NCBI RefSeq assembly: GCF_001514195.1
Contig: NZ_KQ948734.1
Location: forward strand, 278,462-342,461
Reading direction: 5' to 3'
DNA length: 64,000 bases
Source: Streptomyces griseorubiginosus
GTDB lineage: Bacteria > Actinomycetota > Actinomycetes > Streptomycetales > Streptomycetaceae
Made by a program: the position numbers and the translations under genes. The stretch's first letter is position 1. Every line of letters starts with the position of its first letter. Under the pieces are notes generated by a model. The model worked only from the letters and a program-made list of their open reading frames with translations. It was not told the DNA's origin and ran no database searches. This document shows, in pieces, positions 8,188-17,145 of this stretch.

Positions 8188-9210
8188 ATGCTGATCGCTC
8201 AGCGTCCCTCGTTGACCGAAGAGGTCGTCGACGAGTTCCGCTCCCGGTTCGTGATCGAGCCGCTGGAGCCGGGCTTCGGCTACACCCTCGGCAACTCCCT
8301 CCGCCGCACCCTCCTGTCGTCGATCCCCGGCGCTGCTGTCACCAGCATCCGCATCGACGGCGTCCTGCACGAGTTCACCACCGTGCCGGGCGTCAAGGAG
8401 GACGTCACCGACCTGATCCTCAACATCAAGCAGCTGGTCGTCTCCTCGGAGCACGACGAGCCGGTCGTGATGTACCTGCGCAAGCAGGGCCCGGGTCTGG
8501 TCACCGCCGCCGACATCGCGCCCCCGGCCGGTGTCGAGGTGCACAACCCCGACCTGGTCCTCGCCACGCTCAACGGCAAGGGCAAGCTGGAGATGGAGCT
8601 GACGGTCGAGCGTGGCCGCGGTTACGTCTCCGCCGTGCAGAACAAGCAGGTGGGCCAGGAGATCGGCCGTATCCCGGTCGACTCCATCTACTCGCCGGTT
8701 CTCAAGGTCACCTACAAGGTCGAGGCGACCCGTGTCGAGCAGCGCACCGACTTCGACAAGCTGATCGTCGACGTCGAGACCAAGCAGGCCATGCGTCCCC
8801 GTGACGCCATGGCGTCGGCCGGCAAGACCCTGGTCGAGCTGTTCGGTCTGGCCCGCGAGCTCAACATCGACGCCGAGGGCATCGACATGGGCCCGTCCCC
8901 GACGGACGCCGCCCTGGCCGCCGACCTGGCGCTGCCGATCGAGGAGCTGGAGCTCACCGTTCGGTCGTACAACTGCCTCAAGCGTGAGGGCATCCACTCC
9001 GTGGGTGAGCTCGTCGCCCGCTCCGAGGCCGACCTGCTCGACATCCGCAACTTCGGTGCGAAGTCGATCGACGAGGTCAAGGCGAAGCTGGCGGGTATGG
9101 GCCTGGCGCTCAAGGACTCGCCTCCCGGGTTCGACCCCACCGCTGCGGCGGACGCGTTCGGCGCGGACGACGACGCGGATGCGGGCTTCGTGGAGACCGA
9201 GCAGTACTAA
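8188..9210 (+). CDS. rpoA: RNA polymerase alpha subunit
   Basis: The alpha dimer nucleates RNA polymerase assembly and its C-terminal domain contacts UP elements and activators. The product is 340 residues. The N-terminal domain includes [20 protein letters not shown] at about residue 30. The C-terminal domain (about 245-310) has the helix-hairpin-helix [19 protein letters not shown]. An acidic tail ends it. An inverted repeat (GGGCGGTAC with GTATCGCCC, 8093-8125) lies in the leader. Confidence 0.98.
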   Translation: MLIAQRPSLTEEVVDEFRSRFVIEPLEPGFGYTLGNSLRRTLLSSIPGAAVTSIRIDGVLHEFTTVPGVKEDVTDLILNIKQLVVSSEHDEPVVMYLRKQGPGLVTAADIAPPAGVEVHNPDLVLATLNGKGKLEMELTVERGRGYVSAVQNKQVGQEIGRIPVDSIYSPVLKVTYKVEATRVEQRTDFDKLIVDVETKQAMRPRDAMASAGKTLVELFGLARELNIDAEGIDMGPSPTDAALAADLALPIEELELTVRSYNCLKREGIHSVGELVARSEADLLDIRNFGAKSIDEVKAKLAGMGLALKDSPPGFDPTAAADAFGADDDADAGFVETEQY

Positions 9211-9250
9211 GAGCTCGGGCCCTACGGTTCGATCTTGGGTGCGGGTGCGC

Positions 9251-9281
9251 TGTGGCTTGTCGCGCAGTTCCCCGCGCCCCT
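9251..9281 (+). repeat. Streptomyces intergenic repeat family A, copy 2
   Basis: The same 31-base core as at 6355 and 27723, here between rpoA and rplQ and running directly into a terminator hairpin. It begins 41 bases after the rpoA stop. Confidence 0.85.
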
Positions 9282-9282
9282 T

Positions 9283-9317
9283 CCGGACGACGCGCCCCTT
9301 CGGGGCTTGTCGTCCGG
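9283..9317 (+). terminator. rpoA-rplQ hairpin
   Basis: CCGGACGAC facing GTCGTCCGG, extended by CCCC/GGGG, gives a 16-bp stem with two central mismatches and a 3-base loop. It directly follows repeat family A copy 2. It could reduce read-through from rpoA into rplQ. Confidence 0.7.
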
Positions 9318-9396
9318 ATCTCTGACAGGCGACCGTCTGCTCAGATACTGACCCCGGTACCTGGTACGGCCGGGGCAGACACCTAGGAGAAACATC

Positions 9397-9912
9397 ATGC
9401 CGAAGCCCACCAAGGGTGCCCGTCTGGGCGGCAGTGCCGCGCACGAGAAGCTGCTGCTCGCGAACCTCGCGAAGAGCCTCTTCGAGCACGGCCGTATCAC
9501 CACCACCGAGGCGAAGGCCCGCCGGCTGCGGCCGTACGCCGAGCGTCTGGTCACCAAGGCGAAGAAGGGCGACCTTCACAACCGCCGTCAGGTGCTCCAG
9601 GTGATCACGGACAAGAGCGTCGTCCACACGCTCTTCACCGAGATCGGCCCGCGCTACGAGAACCGTCCGGGTGGTTACACCCGTATCACCAAGATCGGTA
9701 ACCGCCGTGGCGACAACGCGCCCATGGCTGTCATCGAGCTGGTCGAGGCGCTGACGGTCGCGCAGCAGGCCACGGGTGAGGCCGAGGCCGCCACCAAGCG
9801 TGCCGCCAAGGACGCCGAGGCTGCTCCGGTCGCCGAGGAGACCAAGGTCGAGGAGACCGAGGTCGTCGAGGACGCCAAGCCTGAGGCTGCCGAGGAGTCC
9901 AAGGACGCGTAA
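9397..9912 (+). CDS. rplQ: 50S ribosomal protein L17 with acidic C-terminal extension
   Basis: L17 lies near the polypeptide exit tunnel. Residues 1-120 match the family ([39 protein letters not shown]). The remaining 50 residues are an Ala/Glu-rich tail of low complexity, absent from E. coli L17 (127 residues) but frequent in actinomycetes. An AGGAG ribosome site precedes the ATG. A strong hairpin follows. Confidence 0.97.
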   Translation: MPKPTKGARLGGSAAHEKLLLANLAKSLFEHGRITTTEAKARRLRPYAERLVTKAKKGDLHNRRQVLQVITDKSVVHTLFTEIGPRYENRPGGYTRITKIGNRRGDNAPMAVIELVEALTVAQQATGEAEAATKRAAKDAEAAPVAEETKVEETEVVEDAKPEAAEESKDA

Positions 9913-9922
9913 GCGTTCCGCC

Positions 9923-9954
9923 GCGGGCCCGTTCCTTTCGAGGAGCGGGCCCGC
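9923..9954 (+). terminator. rplQ terminator
   Basis: A 14-bp stem (one G-T pair) with a TTCG tetraloop, arms GCGGGCCCGTTCCT and AGGAGCGGGCCCGC, followed by TTTGGTGTTCTT. It closes the alpha operon before truA. Confidence 0.88.
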
Positions 9955-9980
9955 TTTGGTGTTCTTGAGAGGATCTCTGT

Positions 9981-10835
9981 GTGAGTGACGAAGTAGAGCC
10001 CGGTCATGTCCGTGTCCGTCTCGATCTCTCCTACGACGGGACCGAGTTCTCCGGGTGGGCCAAGCAGGCCGGCGGGCGGCGGACCGTGCAGGGGGAGATC
10101 GAGGACGCGCTGCGGACCGTGACGCGGTCCGGGGACGTGACGTACGAGCTGACGGTGGCCGGGCGCACCGACGCCGGGGTGCATGCGCGGGGGCAGGTGG
10201 CGCATGTGGATCTGCCCGCGGGGTTGTGGGAGGAGCATCGCGAGAAGCTGCTGAAGCGGCTCGCCGGGCGGCTGCCCAAGGACGTCCGGGTGTGGTCCCT
10301 GCGGGAGGCTCCCGCCGGGTTCAACGCCCGGTTCGCGGCTCTGTGGCGGCGGTACGTCTACCGGGTGGGGGACCGGCCCGGTGGGGTGGACCCGCTGCTG
10401 CGCAACCATGTGCTGTGGCACGACTGGGAGCTGGATGTCGCCGCCATGGACGCCGCCGCCAGGTCCCTCGTCGGGGAGCACGACTTCGCCGCGTACGCGA
10501 AGAAGCGCGAGGGGGCGACGACGATCCGCGAGATCCTCGACTTCGGGGTGCGGCGGCGGGCGGACGGGGTCGTGGAGATCGAGGTCCGGGCCGACGCCTT
10601 CTGCCACAACCAGGTGCGGTCCATGGTCGGCGCCCTGCTGTTCGTGGGGGACGGGCACCGGGGCGTGGAGTGGCCGCGGAAGGTGCTGGACGCGGGGGTC
10701 CGGGACAGTGCCGTCCATGTCGTACGGCCGCACGGGCTGACCCTTGAGGAAGTCGGGTACCCGGCGGACGAGTTGCTGGCGGCGCGGAACAAGCAGGCGC
10801 GCAACAGGCGGACGTTGCCTGCGGCCGGCTCCTGA
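9981..10835 (+). CDS. truA: tRNA pseudouridine(38-40) synthase
   Basis: Isomerises uridines 38-40 in the tRNA anticodon arm. The product is 284 residues. The catalytic Asp is in [12 protein letters not shown] (about residues 58-69). The fold markers [15 protein letters not shown] (N-terminal) and [14 protein letters not shown] (C-terminal) are present. The GTG start lies 27 bases after the rplQ terminator. The stop codon sits in the loop of a perfect bidirectional terminator. Confidence 0.96.
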   Translation: MSDEVEPGHVRVRLDLSYDGTEFSGWAKQAGGRRTVQGEIEDALRTVTRSGDVTYELTVAGRTDAGVHARGQVAHVDLPAGLWEEHREKLLKRLAGRLPKDVRVWSLREAPAGFNARFAALWRRYVYRVGDRPGGVDPLLRNHVLWHDWELDVAAMDAAARSLVGEHDFAAYAKKREGATTIREILDFGVRRRADGVVEIEVRADAFCHNQVRSMVGALLFVGDGHRGVEWPRKVLDAGVRDSAVHVVRPHGLTLEEVGYPADELLAARNKQARNRRTLPAAGS

Positions 10836-10848
10836 GCCGGCCGCAGGC
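10817..10848. terminator. bidirectional terminator with the truA stop in its loop
   Basis: A perfect 14-bp stem, GCCTGCGGCCGGCT facing AGCCGGCCGCAGGC, with a 4-base loop CCTG. The last truA codons encode the left arm, and the TGA at 10833-10835 starts in the loop. It serves truA and the convergent gene ending at 10854. Confidence 0.85.
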
Positions 10849-10853
10849 TGAGC

Positions 10854-13800
10854 TCACCGCCTGACGGTGAAGTACTGCCAGGAGCCCCAGGTGTCGATGT
10901 TGGTGTTGTCCCGGCTGCTGTGCACGTACTGCGCCGCCACCCGGTACCTGTTGTTCAGCCCGTTGGTGAGGGACATCTTCTGGCGGCCGGTGCTGCTGGA
11001 GCTGAGGGCCGCGCAGGCCGAGGTGGACTGCGTGTGCCAGGCGCCGTTGTAGTACCGCTGCACCCGGTACTTGACGCACTGGCCGGCCTTGTTGGGCGCG
11101 ACGGTGACGTCGAGCTGCTCCTTGGCGGTGCGGTGGTAGACCCGGTAGACGGTGCTTCCGATGGTCGTGTTCGTGTAGTAGCCGGACAGCTTCTGCGAGA
11201 CCCCCGCGTAGGTGTGCACCGCACGGGCGGTCGTCTTCGGGGCGTACCGGTGGTCGCCCGTGAACACCGCGCTGAACGTGGTGTTGCGGGTGAGCTTGTA
11301 CGACACCGTCAGGTTGCCGTGCGAGTCCACCTTGGCGGACTTCACCAGGACCTTGGTGCCGCTGTACGGCTGGGCGTAGACCGCCACCGTACGGCTGTTG
11401 TAGGTGGTGCCGAGGTGGGCGGTGACCTTGGCGGTCTGGCCGTACTTGTACGTCCCGTGGTCGGTGGCGACCGTCAGGGACGTGGCGGCCCTGGACACCT
11501 GGACGGTGGCGCTGCCGCTGCCCTGGGTGTGCGAGACGTCACCGCCGTAGGACACCTTGTAGACGTTGGCGCCGCCGATCTGCGGGGTGTCCGGGAACGA
11601 GAACGAACCGTCCGCGGCGACCTTCGCGTCCGCCAGTGCGGTGCCGGACGTGTGTCCCAGGTCGGTCTTCGTGACCTTGACGACCCCGCCGGCGGCGAAG
11701 GGCGCACCGGAGAGCTTGCCGGACACGGTCAGCTTCTTCGCGCGGTCGGCCGTGGCCGGGGCCGTCACGCTGACCGAGGTGGTCAGCTTGGTCACCTGGA
11801 CGAGACCCGTGGCGTTCGCCGCCGCGTGGGTCGCGTCGCCCGCGTAGCTCGCGGCGTAGGTGTAGGTGCCCTCCGCCGGCGGGGTGTCCGTGAAGGTGAA
11901 CGTGCCGTCCGCCTTCGTCGTCACGTCGGGCAGCGCGGTGCCGTTCCGGGTGAGGTGCAGGGCCTGGCCCGCGGGAAGTGCCGCGGTCGAGGTCAGGGTG
12001 CCGGTGACGGTGAGCTGCCGGCCCGGGACACCCTTGCTCGGCGCGGTGAGCTGGAGCGAGGTGGACGCCTTCGGCTCGGTGACCGGCGCCGCCTCGCTGA
12101 CGACCGGGCCGCTCACCGTGTGCACGTCGGCGGTGTCGCCGGTGGCACCGGAGAAGGCCAGGAGCGCGGTGGACGTCAGCGTCGGTGTCGCGTCCATCAC
12201 CTGCGTCCCGTCGATCCAGACGTACAGATGGCCTGCGGCGACCTGGACGTCGACCTGGTGCGTGCCCTGGCGCAGGGCGATGCCGAGGGTGTTCGCCGAC
12301 GGGTAGTCGATCGTCGGGGAACCGGCCGTGCTGCGGCCCACGGCCACGAAGTTCTGCGTCTTGAGCGTGTCGTTCCAGCCCGTGCCGAACGCCACCACCG
12401 TGCCCGGCCGCCCGGCGATGCCGAGGCCGTCCCCGGAGTCGCCCAGTGCGGAGGCGGAGTTCTGGGCCGGGTCGAGGAGGGCGAACGCCATGCCCTTCCC
12501 GCTGGTGCCGGGGCCGAACTTCGCGGTGAAGGTGGCGCGCAGACCCTCGGTGCGCACCGGCTGGGTGTACACCGCTGAGCCCGCCTGATAGGTGGTGGCC
12601 GGGGTCAGCTGGACCCCGCCGCCGTCGGCGGGCACCGCCGAGCCGTTGGTCTGCCACTTCCCGTCGGCTGCCGAGCTGGTCGTGGCGCTGCCGGTGCCGG
12701 TGCCCTTGATCTGCACGTACATGGCGCCCTGGGCGCTGCCGTTCTCGTCGGTGCCGGTGCCGGTGACCTCGTAGAAGGCGCTCAGGTCCGTGCCGGAGCG
12801 CGGGGTGAACGTCACGCTCTGCACCGCGGTCTGCTCAGGGCCGATGACCAGGCCCTCCGAGAGCTGCACCGGGCTGTTGAAGTCACCGGTGGGTGCCTTC
12901 GCCTTGGTCACCTTCACCGGGATGTTGCCGGTGTTGGTGATCGTGAACGACAGCGACTTCGAGCTGCCGACCGGGACCTGGCCGAAGTCCAGCGAGTCCG
13001 TGGAGAACTCCAGGTGCCCCTGACCGGTGATGGCCGTCGCGCTGAGCGGCACGCTCAGCGTGTGCGTGGCGCCGCCGCCGCTGCTGCTGACCACGAGCGC
13101 GTCGGTGTCGACCTGGTCGCCGTCCGGTGTGTAGGTGACCGAGAGCACGAACGAGCCGCCGGCCGGTACGACCGTCCCCGGGCTGGGCAGCCCCGAGGCG
13201 GAGAAGGCGCCGCCGGGCGCGTCGACCGCGTCGATGGTCTCGGGGGCGGTGCCGGTGTTGGTGACCTGGAGGTTCAGCGTCGAGGTGCTGCCGGTGGGGA
13301 CCTCCCCGAAGTCCAGGGCGCCGGGTGCGGCTCCGAAGCCGGGCCGGGTGCCGACGCCGTGGAGGGCGAAGACCAGCTTCTGGCCGTCGGAGAGGTTCGC
13401 GGTCAGGGTGCCGTTGATGCCACCGGTGGTGGTGGGGGCGAAGCTGATCGGTACGTCCAGGGTGGCGTCCGTCGCCAGCGCGGTGGGCTGGTCGGGGGTG
13501 GGCACGGCGGACGGGTCGACCGTGAACGCCCCGGAGGCCTTGAGGCCGGTGATGCTGACGTCCTGGGTGGCGGTCAGCTTCATCGTGGCCGCGCTGCTGT
13601 CACCCACGCCGACCTGGCCGAAGTTCAGCGAGGCCGCGGTCAGAGCGGTGCGGGCGGGGCTGCCGAAGCCGTAGAGGACACCGTCGCGGGTGCCGACGTA
13701 CACCTTGCCGCGGTCGGCGGTCGGGGTGCTGAACTTGGTGGCGGTGCCGATGGGCGCGGACCACAGCAGCTGGAGCAGGCCGTTGCCGTCGGGGGTGGGG

Positions 13801-15275
13801 CTGTAGGCGCGCAGGGTGCCGTCGGCTCCGGAGGCGTTGCTCGCGGAGGTCATCCACACCAGGGCGCTGGACTCGTCGTCGCCGTCGGAGGTGACCAGGG
13901 GGGAGCCGCTGGTGTAGCCGAAGGTGTCCTGGCTCTGGCCGGTCAGGGTCAGCGTGGGCGTACCGCCGTTGCGCACGCCGTACTTGAGGGCGCGCAGCGG
14001 ACCCTGGTTGCCGACGACGTAGACGTAGCCGCCGTCGCCGCCCCAGAACGCGGGGTGGCCCCACATGCCCTGGTAGGGGCCGGACACGCTCACCGCGGCG
14101 TCGCCGCCCTGGGGGCCCTGGCCCATGCCGCCGAGGTTGTCGCGGTCGAGCAGGAAGACCCGCCCGTCCTTGCCCTGCTGGACCAGCAGATGGGGGTGGT
14201 CGGCGGTGCCGTAGCCGTCCGGGAGCGCCATCGGGGCGCCCGAGGAGATGTCCTGGTCGGTGAGGTCCAGGGTCGCGGCGTCGCTGGGGCTGAAGAAGTC
14301 GGCGGTGCTGAGGCTGTTGTCCGCGCCCACCTGGAGGCGGACGACGGACTCGGCCAGGGTGCCCTGGACGGTCTTGCCCGGTCCGGGCGCGGGGCTGATG
14401 CCGTTGCCGGTGCTGAAGAAGATCCGGCCGGAGCCGTCCGAGACGAGTCCGCCGCCGGACTGCCAGATGCCTGCGCCGCCCGTGGTGGCACCGGTCACGG
14501 TGGCCCACATCGAGGTGATGTCGTGTCCGGTGGTGCTCACGCCGACGACGTAGCCGCGGTACGGCCACGCGTCGCAGTGGGCGCCGAAGCCGGCGTAGAC
14601 GATGCCGTCCATCAGCAGCAGGCCGGGGCGCTGCTGTTGGTAGTAGGCGTCGAAGCTGACGCTCGGGTCGTTGACGGGGCTGCCGGCGATGGTGACCGGC
14701 CATCCCGGGCGCTCGGCTCCGGACGCCGGGTCCACGGAGTGCATCAGCCACTTCGGGTTGCGGTGCGTGGCGGTGCCGTCGTCGACCTTGGTGGTGAAGT
14801 AGAGGGAGCTGGTGGCGGGGTCGTAGACGGGGGTCGCGGTCGCCCCGATGTCGGGGGTCAGGTCCCCGCAGCCGATCGCCGAGGCGGGCCAGGACGGTCC
14901 GTAGTTCTTGCTCCACTCGATCGCGCCGGTGGTGCGGTCGAGGCCGTACAGGGTGTTTCTCTCCGTGACCGCGATCACCTGGTCGCCGAGCACCAGCGGC
15001 TGGGCGTAGATCTGCCCGTCCAGCTTGGTGGCGAAGAGCCGGCCGAAGGCGGAGGACTGGACGACCGCGGGGGAGAGGGCGGATTCGTCCTGGTCCCAGT
15101 TGGTGCGGAGGTTGTCCACACCCTGGGTGTTCTGGTCGGCCTGGGCGGAGGACGCGATCAGGCTGATCATCGTGCCGATCAGCGCCGCGACGGCCGTGGC
15201 GACGACCGAGAGCAGCCATGTGCGCCGACGGCTGCGGTGCCTGCCACCGCGTGCGGGCATGGGAAACCCAGGCAA
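10854..15275 (-). CDS. large secreted protein: beta-propeller, ASH repeats, lectin-like and Ig-like domains
   Basis: A 1473-residue exported protein. A signal peptide with a basic start (RHRSRRRTWLL) ends near ASSAQA (about residue 46). Next come a PQQ/WD-like beta-propeller (about 50-540), three ASH-type beta-sandwich repeats each opening like LDFGEVPTGS (540-860), a concanavalin/L-type lectin-like domain (860-1060), Ig-like repeats with PGRQLTVTGTL and ADGTFTFTDTPP (1070-1370) and an Arg/Tyr-rich C-terminal domain. I chose the TTG start because a G-rich ribosome site lies 7 bases before it; ATG at 15260 is the alternative. No catalytic motif is visible, so carbohydrate binding or adhesion is inferred. 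It is divergent from the polysaccharide cluster. Confidence 0.85.
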   Translation of the reverse strand: MPGFPMPARGGRHRSRRRTWLLSVVATAVAALIGTMISLIASSAQADQNTQGVDNLRTNWDQDESALSPAVVQSSAFGRLFATKLDGQIYAQPLVLGDQVIAVTERNTLYGLDRTTGAIEWSKNYGPSWPASAIGCGDLTPDIGATATPVYDPATSSLYFTTKVDDGTATHRNPKWLMHSVDPASGAERPGWPVTIAGSPVNDPSVSFDAYYQQQRPGLLLMDGIVYAGFGAHCDAWPYRGYVVGVSTTGHDITSMWATVTGATTGGAGIWQSGGGLVSDGSGRIFFSTGNGISPAPGPGKTVQGTLAESVVRLQVGADNSLSTADFFSPSDAATLDLTDQDISSGAPMALPDGYGTADHPHLLVQQGKDGRVFLLDRDNLGGMGQGPQGGDAAVSVSGPYQGMWGHPAFWGGDGGYVYVVGNQGPLRALKYGVRNGGTPTLTLTGQSQDTFGYTSGSPLVTSDGDDESSALVWMTSASNASGADGTLRAYSPTPDGNGLLQLLWSAPIGTATKFSTPTADRGKVYVGTRDGVLYGFGSPARTALTAASLNFGQVGVGDSSAATMKLTATQDVSITGLKASGAFTVDPSAVPTPDQPTALATDATLDVPISFAPTTTGGINGTLTANLSDGQKLVFALHGVGTRPGFGAAPGALDFGEVPTGSTSTLNLQVTNTGTAPETIDAVDAPGGAFSASGLPSPGTVVPAGGSFVLSVTYTPDGDQVDTDALVVSSSGGGATHTLSVPLSATAITGQGHLEFSTDSLDFGQVPVGSSKSLSFTITNTGNIPVKVTKAKAPTGDFNSPVQLSEGLVIGPEQTAVQSVTFTPRSGTDLSAFYEVTGTGTDENGSAQGAMYVQIKGTGTGSATTSSAADGKWQTNGSAVPADGGGVQLTPATTYQAGSAVYTQPVRTEGLRATFTAKFGPGTSGKGMAFALLDPAQNSASALGDSGDGLGIAGRPGTVVAFGTGWNDTLKTQNFVAVGRSTAGSPTIDYPSANTLGIALRQGTHQVDVQVAAGHLYVWIDGTQVMDATPTLTSTALLAFSGATGDTADVHTVSGPVVSEAAPVTEPKASTSLQLTAPSKGVPGRQLTVTGTLTSTAALPAGQALHLTRNGTALPDVTTKADGTFTFTDTPPAEGTYTYAASYAGDATHAAANATGLVQVTKLTTSVSVTAPATADRAKKLTVSGKLSGAPFAAGGVVKVTKTDLGHTSGTALADAKVAADGSFSFPDTPQIGGANVYKVSYGGDVSHTQGSGSATVQVSRAATSLTVATDHGTYKYGQTAKVTAHLGTTYNSRTVAVYAQPYSGTKVLVKSAKVDSHGNLTVSYKLTRNTTFSAVFTGDHRYAPKTTARAVHTYAGVSQKLSGYYTNTTIGSTVYRVYHRTAKEQLDVTVAPNKAGQCVKYRVQRYYNGAWHTQSTSACAALSSSSTGRQKMSLTNGLNNRYRVAAQYVHSSRDNTNIDTWGSWQYFTVRR

Positions 15276-15552
15276 GACGGAACCCCCCTCTGGTGTCCGC
15301 GCCCGGAACGGTCACAGGTACGGCACATACGTGAAGACTGAGTGGTTGTTCTTATCATCTGTTGACCGGATTGCCCACTGGAGCGACAGCGGTTACCCCT
15401 GTGACCCGTGATGAAACCCTCACTTAACAAGAAAGTTGAGGCGTAAAGCGCAAAGCCGGTTATGCTTTCGCGGTCCGACTGAGAGTTCGATTTATGGGGA
15501 TGGTCGGGCATCCGGAGGGGTAGGCAGGGCCGGTTCGGCCCTGGGGGGTTTG
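15276..15552. promoter_or_regulatory. divergent control region with a structured leader
   Basis: This 277-base region is AT-richer than its surroundings and must drive both the large secreted protein (minus) and the GT2 cluster (plus). CCTCACTT (15418-15425) pairs with AAGTTGAGG (about 15433-15441), one bulge, followed by GCGTAAAGCGCAAAGCC (15441-15457). That run is faintly like the core of c-di-GMP-I riboswitches, but the remaining conserved parts are not evident. The operator content is unknown. Confidence 0.4.
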
Positions 15553-17145
15553 ATGACTAGTGCAGTCGGCACCGCCGCGCGTTCTCGCCGGCGAAAGCGG
15601 GTCGAGGAGACCCACGGGCTGCTGCCGCAGCCGCCGGACGACGTGGAGAAGTACTCGTACACGCGCCGCCACCTGTGGGTCCTGACGGCGGGTTCGCTGA
15701 TCAGCTTCGCGTGCCTCGCGGTGAGCCAGCTCCTGTTCACGGCGTCCAGCCCCTGGTTCTGGCTGACCCTGCCGCTGCTGGCGTTCGTCATCGCGGACTA
15801 CCTCATCTCGCTGTACCTCGACGGGCTCAGCAAGGACTTCGACGTCAAGAAGCACAAGCGCCTCGTCCGCGCCTGGCAGCCCGCCCGGTATCCGAGCGTG
15901 GACATCTTCCTGCCGGTGTGCGGTGAGCCCCTGGAGGTGCTGCACAACACCTGGGTCCATGTGAACCGGCTGGCCGGCAGCTACCAGGGCGTCGTGAAGA
16001 CGTACGTCCTCGACGACGCCGCCGAGGACGAGGTCGGGGCCATGGCCGCCGACTTCGGCTTCCACTACGTGGTGCGGCCCAACCGCGGCTGGTTCAAGAA
16101 GGCCGGCAACCTCAACCACGCCTTCGAGAAGACCGACGGCGACCACATCCTCATCCTGGACGCCGACTTCGCGCCCCGCGCCGACCTGCTCGACGAGCTG
16201 CTGCCGCACATGGACGACGACGAGAAGGTCGCCATCGTGCAGTCGCCGCAGTTCTTCCGCATCGTCGACGCGCAGAACTGGATCGAGCGGGGCGCGGGCG
16301 CCGTGCAGGAGCAGTTCTACCGCTCCGTGCAGACCTCCCGTGAGGACCACGACGGGTCCATCTGCGTCGGCTCGTGCGCCATCTACCGGCGCGCGGCCCT
16401 GGAGCAGACCGGCGGCATCACGCTGATCGAGCACTCCGAGGACATGTACACCGGCTTCGACCTGCGGGCCCTCGGCTGGAAGCTGCGCTACGTGCCGGTC
16501 GCGCTGTCCGCCGGGGTGTGCCCGGACACGGCCGGCGCCTTCCACAACCAGCAGTACCGCTGGTGCATGGGCTCGCTGGAGCTGCTGACCAGCAAGCGGT
16601 TCTGGGAGATGGACCTCAAGTTCAAGACGCGGCTCTGCTACGTCTCCGGCTTCCTCTACTACCTCCAGACCGCGCTCGCCACGTTCATCGCGCCGATCAT
16701 CCCGCTCGGCCTGATGATCCTGCGCCCGGACCTGATGCGGGCCGAGGCCACCCTCTGGGTGCTGCCGAGCGTCGCGTACGTCACGCTGGTGCTGCCGCTG
16801 TGGCACCGGGCGCCGTACCGGCTGGAGGCCTGGGCCGTCCGTGTCATGTACGGGTGGTCGCACGTCTTCGCCGTCTGGGACGTGCTGCGGGGCCGCCCCA
16901 TGGGCTGGAAGCCCACCGGTTCGGCGGGTGCCAAGAAGAACGGCATGCGCCGCTACTGGAACTGCATGATCTTCTGGACCGGCGGCACCGCCGTGGCCTG
17001 GATCCTCGTCGCGGCCTGGCGCATGCTCACCCTCTATCCGCCGGACTTCGCGCTGATGCTGTCCGCCGGCCTCTTCTACGCCATGGTCGTCGGCCGTGTT
17101 CTCGTCCAGCCGCACGCCCAGGAAGTGCAGGAAGCGACCGCATGA
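15553..17145 (+). CDS. cellulose-synthase-like processive glycosyltransferase (GT2), membrane
   Basis: Predicted to polymerise a beta-glycan from a nucleotide sugar and export it. The product is 530 residues: two N-terminal membrane spans (about 42-88), a cytosolic GT-A domain, then four or five C-terminal spans. Catalytic marks of the family are Asp154-Asp155, DAD 203-205, SED 295-297 (the TED-like base) and Q333-x-x-R336-W337. No PilZ domain is apparent, unlike BcsA. I chose ATG 15553, which follows GGGGGG, over an upstream in-frame ATG at 15436. The stop overlaps the GH26 gene by 4 bases (ATGA). The sugar is unknown; the neighbours suggest mannose. Confidence 0.88.
   Translation: MTSAVGTAARSRRRKRVEETHGLLPQPPDDVEKYSYTRRHLWVLTAGSLISFACLAVSQLLFTASSPWFWLTLPLLAFVIADYLISLYLDGLSKDFDVKKHKRLVRAWQPARYPSVDIFLPVCGEPLEVLHNTWVHVNRLAGSYQGVVKTYVLDDAAEDEVGAMAADFGFHYVVRPNRGWFKKAGNLNHAFEKTDGDHILILDADFAPRADLLDELLPHMDDDEKVAIVQSPQFFRIVDAQNWIERGAGAVQEQFYRSVQTSREDHDGSICVGSCAIYRRAALEQTGGITLIEHSEDMYTGFDLRALGWKLRYVPVALSAGVCPDTAGAFHNQQYRWCMGSLELLTSKRFWEMDLKFKTRLCYVSGFLYYLQTALATFIAPIIPLGLMILRPDLMRAEATLWVLPSVAYVTLVLPLWHRAPYRLEAWAVRVMYGWSHVFAVWDVLRGRPMGWKPTGSAGAKKNGMRRYWNCMIFWTGGTAVAWILVAAWRMLTLYPPDFALMLSAGLFYAMVVGRVLVQPHAQEVQEATA

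Noticed and set aside
13014..15341. A 775-codon plus-strand frame opposite the large secreted protein
   Set aside because: It is Gly/Val/Arg-rich nonsense text; the minus frame has a signal peptide and recognisable domains.
15436..15552. An earlier start for the GT2 gene at 15436
   Set aside because: It would add 39 unrelated residues across the structured leader; the ATG at 15553 has a G-rich ribosome site.
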